Assembly (NCBI GenBank): GCA_021014325.1
Contig: CM037462.1
Location: 1,892,318 to 1,956,317, forward strand
From: Plazaster borealis
Lineage: Eukaryota; Echinodermata; Asteroidea; Forcipulatida; Labidiasteridae
Length of the DNA: 64,000 bases
Direction: 5' to 3'
The translations under genes were made by a program, and so were the position numbers. The notes beneath the pieces were generated by a model. The model did not search any database. It was not told the DNA's origin and saw only the letters and a program-made list of their open reading frames with translations. Shown here in pieces: positions 15,701 through 27,700 of the stretch (positions are counted from its first letter, which is position 1; the number at the start of each line of letters is the position of its first letter).

Positions 15701-18700
15701 AGTTTTTGGCTTTCCCAAGATTAAAGGCTGTTTCAGGAAAGATTAATTTTTGCAAGTCATTATTCATTGAAATTTATGAGAATTTATTTGAATTTATGAG
15801 AAAAACGATTTCTCTCGTCCCTAATAAGTTCCTTTGACTCCTCCCGGATGCTCTGATTGCAGGTGGAGGTCAAAGCGAAGGAGCTGTGGTGAGGGCTGGT
15901 TTGAGTTCCGTTCATCTACAGAACGAAATGATTGGATCACCCTTATCTCTGTCTCATGCTCAAAGTGGACAGATGAACGAGTTTACCCTGGACCCGACTG
16001 TCATCGCTCGATATGTGAGTGTAGATATTCCAACGAGCAATGGAGTAACAAAGTCATTAGTCCTTGATGAGGTCGAGGTTGATGAAATTACTCAGAGTGA
16101 AGACGATACCATGTCCTCGGGTGAGTAGCAAGAAGCCTCAATGAAAGAATGCCAGTACATTTTTATATCCAGGTAACGAAAAACTTCGTCTCCCTAAGTC
16201 TTCTTTCTAAAACTATGACATGTCAGCTTTTTGGTTTATTTGAATTGTCTTGATAAGATAAATTATAAAGCCAAGTCAAATTATTTAAGAGAATAAGTCA
16301 ACTTAGCGTGATTTTCTCGTTATCTGGAGAAATTGTATTGCACTTATGAACCTCCATAACTTCTGATCATTCAAAATAGAACAAATCCCCAATAGTACGG
16401 CAGGTTTTTGTTTTTTTATGAGAAATGGCCTAACATCACAAGGCCGAACGGCCCTTTTTAAGGTGAGGGCTATACTTAACTGATTTGGGCTGTCGACCTA
16501 ATTCAACTGTCACCAGGGGCACATTACCACCTACTCCTCGGGCTGAAACAGGTTTACCCCCTTCACAGTCTGTAGGATGTAGGCATGGGTATCATCCACC
16601 AGGAGCCTTGCCATGGTAGAGCAGAATGCACCACCTTCCCAACTTGTTACGAAACAGTTATGGTTAAGTGCCTTGCTCAAGGGCGCAAGTGTCATGACCG
16701 GGTTTCGAACCCACACTCTGCTGCTGACAACACCAGAGGTAGGTGATGGGATGTGCCTTCTATGGTAGAGACGTGGGATTTGGCACACAGTCAGCGTATA
16801 TCATGAGAAAGATGCTCAGCTATATAGGGCCATCGCAGATTTGTCTTTTGAAAAGATATAGGTAGAATATAATGGCAGCCATTTTGAAAAGTTTAAAAGG
16901 TGCTTGTTATTCTACCTAGTTGTTTTCAAAATTCAAATCTACTATGGCCCTACAGCCAGATATCTTTCTCTGACTGTGTGACAAATTTCATGCTTGTATC
17001 ATCAAAGGCAATATTGCCCCAATAAATTATTATGTTGCCTTGCTACCCCACAACATGAGGAATTTTCCCCTTTATTCTCGGTTGGGCGAAATGACATGAT
17101 TTAGTCGATATCTTTCCTACTGTTTTATATCATGACGAGTGCACTTCTTTTTGCTAATTTTGTATATATTTGTTATAGATGTAGCTCTTCCTTTGTCCGG
17201 TAATCCTAGTCGTCAAAGTTCAACACGGGGTCACAGAGTTGCTTCAAGAGCTCTGGATGGGGATTTGGTATCCGTCAGCCACACAGGTACACGGCATTTC
17301 CTCTCCTCATGTCTTTATGCACGGTTAAAGCTCTCAGATCAGGTTCTTGGCCCATTACTCGGTCTAAATGAACCGGAATAATACAGTCAAGGTTTCTGAC
17401 TGTGATCCTGGATCAAAACATTTTGGATCGGAGTCATTCGGGGGATTGTCAGTTTCTGTTAATATACGTTTTTGATATTCGAATTGCAATTAATCTTGTT
17501 AATTTACAAAACTAGTAATGATTGGCAACATTGTGGCCATTATGATCCGACCATCTCGGGAGACTATACGACAAGAGCATTTTTTTCTTGTTCACTATAC
17601 CGTATGGCCTCTTATTGTCTATATATTAATTTATTAAGTTTTGTAAAATCTGTGTACAGACGCTTCCTATGGATAATATATTATTTTATTTAGGTATTTC
17701 TTGAATGAAATAACATCAAAAAACATAAAAGGAAAATGTATTTACATCAAAATATAAGCTTTAAGAATAAGTTTTAAGGAAATCAAAACATATTGTAAAT
17801 CCGAAGTCGAAACCAAGTTTCAGCGCAACGTGATTGGACACTTATTCCATTTTTCTTTGTGACAACTTTCCTAAGACTTCCATCACCTCCTTCTCCCTCT
17901 GTGAACCACCCTTTCTTCCTCCCTGGCTTCAATCGAATTTCCCCAATAGGTGTTGTATTCAGTTTGGAGGCACAGCAGGGGTTCAATATATCGGTACATA
18001 ATTGTTAAATAATATAATGCTACAAACTAGAAAGGCAATTCTTTCTGAGAATCTGACGTTAATTGCTTAAAACTGTCGTTTGTTTTTCTTCTAGATGATA
18101 AATCGAACCCGTGGTGGAAGGTGGATCTTGTGACTGAATATTGTCTCGGCAAAATCAGATTTCTGAACATAAATCAGGATCAATGTAATTATTCGACAGT
18201 AACCTATATAATATATGTCTTCATTTTGTATGTAAATGCATATTATTTGACTCTAAACATAAAATGCGAAAATAAAGTTTTTTGTTTGTTGCAAATTGTA
18301 TGTACGAATTTTAAAACGACACTTGTGAACTACGTTTGAAAGTATAGCAGCTTTATGATATCTTTTACAATGGATGATATACAGAACCATAACAAGTAAG
18401 TGTGTCGTTTTTCGTTTTCCTCCACCCACCCCAACCCCCAATCTGTCCCCCTTTAAGATGTTGTTTTGATGACAGAACTTTTCCGTTACTGGCTTTACAC
18501 TCTGTAACCAGTTCCAAAAAGGTTTACTTGAAGATTTACTGAATAAGATTAGTGGCGTGGCCGGATTGAATTATTTCTACCCGCAAGATCGACACTCTCA
18601 AAGTTCACTGTAGAAATCTTACTTTATTTTGTTAAACTTAATCACCAAATAAAAAGTCGAATTGATAAACTGCATCCAGCATTAATCCATTGGGCAAACC

Positions 18701-21700
18701 TTTAAATCAATGTTATTGTTATTACTTTAATAGATGATGTTAGGTATCGAATAGTGGGAGCAGTTGTGAGGGCTGGTCTGAGTGACGTTCATACTGATAA
18801 CGCAGTGTGTGGTAGCCCAGTAACCAGATACCAAGCCTCATCAGATGACTGGATTGAATTCACGTGTGATCCATCCAGACTCTCGCGGTATGTCAGTGTC
18901 AACATTCTCCGTTGGGAGTTTCTGACACTCGTTGAAGTACAAGTATTCACGTGTAAGTCTGACCTATTAATTTTCAAGGATTAAATACATCTGAATGGAT
19001 GATTTACGTTCATTACACAACACACGGGACCTACGGCTTTACGTCCCATCCGAAGGATAAAGTATAATTGTGGTTAAAAATCGTCTTGAAAACGCCAGAA
19101 CTTGAATCATGTGACATAGACCGCTCGAGACAAACTAAATCAAACCTTTAGTGGCACTAATGTACAGATACTACATAACTGTTATACTTCTATTGTACTT
19201 TTCTTCAGATGGTCTTCAATTTTTTACATTGACATGGCCTCCTAATGTCCACTTGATATTTTCTTCTTTATCGTTTCTGTAATAAATTTGTATTTGGTAC
19301 TGATTGACTGAATAACAGAGATACAAGACAACCAATATGAAGCTCGTGAAATTTATTGAGCAGCATTTTCAGTAACTATAGTAGGCTTGTGAAGAACTAA
19401 AGAACTAAAGAAAGAAAAGAATATTTAGAAAGAAAAGCAATACGGAAACAAAGACACAGAGGCGTTTCCCATTTAAATTTCGCTTTATTCAAGTGCAACT
19501 GATTATTCCCAAAATCGAATCCCCACTCAAGACCTGTTGCATGCCCCCTCGAAGAAGATGACCCCGACTGCCCCCTGCAAAATGCACCCAGCTAATTACC
19601 TTATGGTATTGGGTGTGGTTTGTCTGTCTTGATTGACAGACCGCCACATAAAGGATAAGTAAGGCAACCCCTTCCCTCCATAGTCTTGAGGTGGTGCCTT
19701 GAGCAGGTACCAGTAACCTCTTTGCTGCCCTGCCAGGGTTACGGTGAAGCTATAGGCATGCAGCAGCATAGTGGATGAAGCGGCAGGTGGATGACCTTGG
19801 TTTCTTGTGAAAAAATTTGGAGCTACATGGTTTCTTGCAAATAACCACTTTGATGGTGGCAATGGTAGAGACAAAGCCCACCGGTGAGTGGAGGACTGCA
19901 CACTGGTGGAAGAGTTGTGCCACGCCAGTGTGTAAATGCACAAGCACCAAATCCTCAATATGAAAGTTCAATCGCAGGAAGAAGACAATCATGCTGACTA
20001 CTACTCACGGAGAGAGGACGTGGTGCACTCAAAACCTTCATCTGAAGGTGCACAACTGACGGCACGTGAGAAACGAAGTATGAATAACTTTTGGATGTTG
20101 GATGTTGGAATGTCACCACACTCAAGTACACGTTAGCACCTGGGCATCTCATGATTGCACTAGAGGACTACCGCTATGACACCATCACACTGAGTGAGAC
20201 ACACCTCCTCGGTCAATGAGTTGAATGAGTTCTATATGAGCAGCTACAGGCTACAGGACAGGACTTGAGAGACAACAACCGAAAGACAAGAGATACATGT
20301 GATAGTGGCTGGAGACTTCAACACTCCCCCCCCCTGTCATGAGCACTCATGGAATCGGGAAAAGAAATGCTAGTGGTGACCGTCTCTTCGATGTTTGCAT
20401 GGCTAATAACAACACACCTGCACACTGATGGTTTCACGTGCCTTGAAAAAGGTGACATGTGTACAGGTTTGGGGCTACATTTAGGTCCGGGCGACATTTA
20501 GGTACAGGTTTGGGGCTACATTTAGGTCCGGGCGACATTTAGGTACAGGTTTAGGGCTACATTTAGGTCGGGCGACATTTAGGGCTCGGGCTACATTTAG
20601 GTGCCGCACAGACGTGTATCTCACTCACGGGCAGGCAATGTCAATGCTATAAGTCACATTCTCATCGATCAAGATTCAAGAAACCACGTCACTGATTGTC
20701 GCTCATTCACTCCATGTTTTGATACGGACCATCGACTTGTTCTCTGTAACAAAAACATCGACTTGTTCTCTGTAAGCTCAAAACCCAGAGACCATCCAAG
20801 CGCAATTTAAGTAACAAGAAGCCTGACATTGACTCTTTGAAACATGAGCAGATTGCTGATAGCTTGCACTGTGCCGTGAAAGAAAAGATACAACATTGTA
20901 AACAACTTGATCACATTGCCGCAGTGACGAGGAAACCATCATGACACGTGGTGTTCAAGGTTCAAGGTTCAAGGTTAATTTCTTTGAACAGACATTATCA
21001 CTCAGCAAGAGCGATCGGTTTAAAGAATACAAATTAACAGTATAAATAGCAAGAACAAGATTAAAACAAACATGACACTGCAGAGGGATCCATTTTAGAA
21101 GCAGAGCGTGTAGGCAATGGTCCCTAAAGACATGCATTTGCACTGAGACAGAGAATAATAATTAGGTGAACCGAAAGGTCAGTCGTCGAGCAGAGCCACA
21201 AGGAAAAAAAATATTATAATAGGTCTCAATGCACAAGCACGTACTGAAAAGGCCAACCAGCCATATCTGAGCCAGGTGTGTTGAAAATGATGTGTTATAA
21301 CAAATCGTGGAAAAGGAGATTAGCACTTACAAAAACTCCAACAAATCATACGTACACAACGCTTCAAAGCGGATACAAAGTCAATGTAAACATGCACAGT
21401 CATCTTTACTAAAGCTCAACTTAATGTTGTTTTGCCATGTTTTATTTTGATATTTCAATTTTACGGGGGTCAACTACCAAAGTTTCCACGAGGCTCTATT
21501 TGTTTTGTGTAGAGTTTTGTTTTCAGAATCTGGCCGCTGTGGAGTAATACTTGGAAAAACTTGTAATACATTTTTATTTGTTTTTATTTCCTTCATTTCA
21601 TTTATTTCGGTCTGGTTATTAAAATGGTGCGGTCCAATGTTATTGCGCAAGTGCAAGGACGAAGAAAAACCAATTACCGATGGTAGCCACGGATCGTCAC

Positions 21701-24700
21701 TCGACCAAAAGGTCGGGGGTCAGAACTCAAAGGGCGAGGAGGCGACCAATCAGGATGTCAGTCTGAAACAGCCAATCAGAGCCGCCGCGCCCGGGTAGGG
21801 CAGTCAGGTCCGTCTGAAACAGCCAACCACTCAGACATCTCGCACCAAGGCAGTTAACGTGAACATTCTCCGCATCTGGGAACCCATCAGACCCATGATC
21901 ACACCGAGGACAGCCACGGAGTCACCAGAACAACTGTGAATCCAAGATGGCGAGCTTCAACTCGAGTTCCGACTTTCATTATAATAGTAATGATATTTTA
22001 CGAAGACTATACCTACGGTTTGGGTAAAGTACATACAAAGAAACCAAGATCACGCCTATACTACCACTGTTCTATTCGAGTACCAAAAATTCAAAGCAAG
22101 ATTTATTCGTAAAATTCCGTTAATTTATTTTAACAGTTGAACTCAACCTAAAATACCAAAAATACGGTAACATTATAGCTCTAAAAAGAATGTCCTATAA
22201 CATCAATGTCTTGCCAACGATTTTCTCATTTTGTCTAAATGGATTGTAATCTGAAACTTTGTGTTTTCTACCCTAAAACTAACACGGAAAAATGTTCATT
22301 CTAAGAACAGTTTATTTAAAGGATTTTCTTTATTGTTTCCACAGGTATTGACATGGATTTTACACTTGTGACTAACATTCCTATGATTGGTCAGACTGGG
22401 GACAATGAAGCAGCCATTACAGCGTACAAAGGATGCAGTGACTTGACGGCTAGTGTTTCATTTGGCAGACAATTGACAACAGGAGGAACTAATACTGAAC
22501 TTCCTACAGGATCCAGTGAAGAAGATGATCCCATACTATACCGAGCAGCAAGGTCTCTGATTTTACCCGAGGCTGGTGGGATGGACAGGGTGGGTGTCTT
22601 CTACTCAGTGGTGTCTACAAGTGGAAGGATCACCAAGATGCAGACAATACTATTACCCAAGAACGGTAGGATCATAAAGTTTTTACTTTTATTTTGAAAT
22701 ATCAGTTGTTGTTCTGATTCTTCTACTTTTTGTGACGTAGAAATAAATTGAAGGTAGGCCTTATCCCTACGCACTATTATTTGAAGAAAATACATGTACG
22801 CGTAAAGGGCCCTCTGTGACCTAACAGCTTCTTTTAAGTCCTCTGAGGCCAAAACAATTTAAGTACCTTTGAATAAACCAGAAAGTTCATCACCCAAAAC
22901 TAAGGAGTGAACGATGAAATGTAACTATAATCATAATTAAGATAAATAGGTGAACAATTTTGATGTCGTTCTTCTTTACTAATTTCAGACGGTGGTGTTA
23001 TTCTTCCTGAGCAGCGGACATTGACAGTAAATGTAGGCGAGTCGGTCACACTGACAATGGTCCCATCTAACACAGAGACTAACGTCAGATGGAAGCATAA
23101 TGAAGATGCAATAGATGGATGGAACAATCAGCTCACGGTGTCTATTCAAAGTGTTGTCAAATCAAATGAAGGGATATATAGCTGCTTCGTGGATGGCCAA
23201 GAACATCAACAACGTCACGGCATAATGAGACTCGTAGTACGAGGTGTGTTTGACATCTAATAAAAAAATTGCAACAAATTAACATACAATTGCATTGACC
23301 AAAAAGACTTGGTTCCATTGTTTTGTTTAAAATCTTGACTTTATTGTCATTTACATTTATTTCAGCTTGTCCATCAGGGATGTGGGGTCCGATGTGCTCG
23401 ACTGCATGTCGTCAATGCTACAATGGAGGAATATGTGGTGATCACACAGGAACCTGCGTCTGTGCTCCGGGTTTCAGTGGAGATAACTGTGAAAAAGGTT
23501 TAACACTAAGTCATTAGACCGTTACGAAATAAAGGCAGAAATTATACCTTTGCCATATTATAAATGTTTTTACGAATTGTAAAAAAGTGTTATTTAACAT
23601 TTATCTCAGTAATTCCTACAAAATACATTCCTTTGGAGATATTAAATTACTAACAGTTGTGAAATAATCACCTCTCATGTTACAGTTCAAGGTCGTCATG
23701 TGTTTGGTAAAGACGCTCAATACGGCTGTTCTGATAGTCACGACCCACACCACAATGCCTGTCAGGGTCATTTGTTCTGTCTTCCTGATCCTTATGGATG
23801 CTCGTGTGCTGCCGGCTACATGGGACTGGACTGCATGCAAGGTAAGAGGATGGTTCGTGGTATAACTAAAGCATAGGCTGGCTTGATCTATGGTATAGTA
23901 CACATCTAGAATACTCTTACAACAGGTAAGATAATAAGCATTTGTTTGATTTCTACATTGTGTGAGGAAAGCCTAAAATAAAAATATATAACATGTTGTT
24001 ATTATTCAGAATGTCCGGATGGTATGTATGGTGCTGATTGTAAACAAACATGCCACTGTCAAGGAGATGGAAATTGTCTTAAAGATACTGGAGAATGCAT
24101 GGAGGGTGTGGGTGAGTAAAGGAAGACGGTCATAAATATACATTTCAGTATTAGATTAAATACAATTATGAGATGTTCATCCAAAATAAGCCTTCAATCA
24201 TTCTCTTCACGTCCTTGTAACCTCCAGATATAAGTTATTTCTAGTGTAATGTTTGCATCATTTCTTTCCGCAGGTTGTCAATCTCTCTATTTTGGTCCCA
24301 ACTGTCAATGTACAGGTAAGACAGTGTTTGTAATTCCAAAATTAAATACATGCTCGTAGGAACTTCAAGTGGTGGTGACTTATGATTCTATTCTTTCTAA
24401 CTTTATCGTTCGTAGACCGTTTTGATACAGATTTAAATGACCTTGTTCACACAAAGAACTTTGTTTATTGATAAATACCATTAACAATCTAACTTGATTA
24501 ATTCCCATGTGAATTTTTATTGATTTCAACTTGATACCGTTGATAACGGTACTTGGATCGGACGTTTCAACTGGTCGCACGAATCAATTCTCCGTTACTT
24601 GCAGCAAGATCTTTGTGTTTCAAATAACACTTTATAACACCCTCCGATATCAAAACTCGACCATTGTGAAGTGACTATATCCTGAATAACTAATACTCCA

Positions 24701-27700
24701 GATGCTCTTAGCGGCCAAACTAGTCATCATTATCGTCATTTGTCTATTACTAGCACTTTCGAAAACATAATTTAAACACTGGAGATTCGAAAAAACAATG
24801 CAAAATACCTGGAAAGTATTCGTACCATTTCATTTCTAAAAAACCTTTGATATGTTACTTGTTGAATTGGATCCTCGAGATAAATAAAACGTGTCACAAA
24901 TTAAAATATACAATTATTGAAATATACAGGTGTCATCACAGTCACTGTGAATCTCCGGGAAGCGAGGTCGGATGGACCGTCAGAAATAACCCTCGAGTGG
25001 GATGCAGTGACATGCGCAGATGAATACAGAGTGGAATACTCACAAACAAACAAAGACGGTTGTCAAACTAATGAATCATCATCATCGTATTTTAACACTC
25101 AATCAACGTCAACGACTATTCCCAATCTTGATTCTAACTCTGTATACCAAGTGAGAGTTGACGACCGTTTTGGTTCAAATAATGGCACTGCAGCAACTAG
25201 AGAAGTAATGACTCGTACCTCAGGTAAGATCTTCTGCAGTGTGGTTAGAAAGCTTTATTCCCTTTATTACCCATGTCCTTAAAAGTGTCTTTGGTGATTA
25301 TTTACAAATTTCATCAATTTGTACATGCATTTATTATTAGTCCAACCAGCTCTCGAATCACTATTAACATGAAAAATGAAGCATAACCTCAGAAAGATAT
25401 TGTCTGCCCGCGTCTGTCTGGCTTACAGGTTATCAAGAACCCAAATAATAGCGCGCTATATTTGACTGACTTTATACAATACCTTGTTTAATAGAACCGA
25501 CTGCAGCTCCAACTGATGTACTGAATTCTTCTAAGACCGATACCAGTCTGAGTTTCTCTTGGAGTGAGCCACCGTGTGGAGGTCGAGGTGGTATCATCAC
25601 AGGGTACACCTGTAAGCTGACTCAAGTAGGCTCTATGCCTGATAATGTAGTGGGCCCGTCTGATACCTCAATCACAATGGTGACGATCAATGGTTTAATA
25701 CCATACACTAATTACAGTTTCCAGGTTGCAGTCAGCACCAGTGAGGGTACTGGGCCGTTTAGCAGCAGTCTTTATGCAAGAACGGCAGAAGGAGGTAGGG
25801 CTATGTATATCAATTTAGCTTTTAATGTCATTTTCCAGTTTCAGTGTTCCACAATACAACTATTTCCACTTGCAAACTTAATCTGGTACAAAAACTGAAT
25901 CTGCACAATCTGACTCCACCCTTTAATCCAGAAGTAAGTCATAATTTCATACTAATCCCCCATACTATTAATCATATACATTGTTAAACATTACTTCTAT
26001 GATATTGACTCATCAAAATGAAACAATCTGCTCTCCTCGATTAATCTCAGGTACAAGTCACAGATCAGTATTTACTGCACATGTTAATGTTTACAAGTAA
26101 AATGGAAGGCAATCTGCAATTTGTAAAATCAGTCCAATCAATGTGCATATCTTGCAAAAGTAACAAATTAACATCAACATTTCCTTATGAATATATGTTT
26201 ATGGCCATGTCACACAGGGCAATTTCTGCAGGCAACTTGGAGGCAACCGACTGCACTGAATGCACAAGGAACACTTCGGCAGCATGAGACACATTTTTCT
26301 AGCTGTTACTATTCCCAGAAAAATAATGTGAAGACTGAAATGGGAATGAATTTTCTTATTGTAGATTTCCTGGGGCTGGTTGGGGCCTGTAAACTACCTT
26401 GTGTGACACGGCCTGAAGAGTAACAATGATACTAAATTCGTTCACTCTTTTTTATTGAATGTTTATTTGAACTATTTATTTTTTTACTATAATCTTTTTT
26501 GCACTAGAATAAACTATGGTGTTATTTAAATTTTAGTTGAAGAGTGCTGTGAAATACATTTCTTTTTAACAGTTCCTCCTGCACCGATTGATTTGACGGT
26601 AAGAAGTGCTGATGAGAGTTCGATAGCGGTGGAGTGGACAGAACCTGATCCTCCCCATGGAATCATAATCAACTATGATATCTCTTACTGGCCATCCATG
26701 CAAGATGAAGCATCAGCAACCATAACGACAAACGTTAATGTGACGTCATTAAGCTATCGTATAGAGGGCCTCGTGAAAAATGTGAATTACTCCATCAAGG
26801 TCAGTCTGTGTTTTAATTACTTTATTACAATGAGGTATCGTTTATCTTTGAAAAATAAAAGAAGAGAACTGTTACATAGAACGCAGTTTTTGTCAAACAT
26901 GTTGCTTTTTCATCTTGAGGTGCAATTCAGAACTACTAATATAATGTGAAAAAATATTCTTGTTTGGAGGGCATACATTTCTAAATAACTTTGACTTATC
27001 ATTCCAAAACTACAAAATATTCGCAAATAAATCAACTAAACATCCCAAACGTGTTGGGGTGTTTTGTTTTAGTTGATTAATGCGAATATTTTCTTATCTT
27101 TTTTAAGGAAATGGCTAAATAGCTTCAAATAAAAACTTACCATTGTCAATTTGTCACAGTATTATTATGTTTATCATTAATTCATGGAAAAGAAACTATG
27201 TGAAAATTGAACAGTTGGCCATTGCCCCTAATTATCTCATGAATTTTAAAAGTATGCCCTCTTGTTTTCAAACGTTTAGGTTCGAGCCAAGACGTCTGTC
27301 GGTAGCGGTGTGTGGAGTGTGGCAGTCAATGGCACAACAAAAATTGGTGGTAAGAACTCGTGACAAGTAAAATTGTTAACATTCCCCGGATAATGTAAAA
27401 ATATCGAAATCAATAGATCAAAATATATCTCGAAGATGTATTGTCAATTAATGGAGTGTCGTGGCTGAGCGGTTAAGAGCACTGGACTCAAGCTCTGGTG
27501 TTTCTGATCAGCGGAGTGTGGGTTCGAGTCCCGGTTGTAGCACTTGCGTCCTTGAGCAAGATACTTTGCCATAATTGCTTTGTCCTTTGTATAGGTCCCA
27601 TGTACCAGGATTGTTAGTGCGCGTAAAAGAGCCAAGAACACTTATCGTGGAAGTGTAGGGGTTAACCCAGGTTTTTCTGGTTCACATAGCAACCCTTGTT

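Larger units (their letters stand above)
18953..22344 (+). other. Gene B intron 7 (3.4 kb), mobile-element rich
   Basis: Contains a short SINE-tail fragment at 19018-19070, a LINE endonuclease relic (20085-20790), a 47-bp tandem repeat (20455-20605) and a GC-rich CCAAT-box segment (21620-21960), each listed separately. The remainder is AT-rich with no signal I can name. Confidence 0.6.

Noticed and set aside
17783..17986. Minus-strand frame in intron 5, open in gene C too (47206-47394)
   Set aside because: Conserved only as far as the intron is; start codons differ and no family is recognised.
21505..21798. 97-codon frame with a hydrophobic stretch before the CCAAT segment
   Set aside because: Gene C has T-run insertions and loses the frame, and the frame runs through promoter-like DNA.
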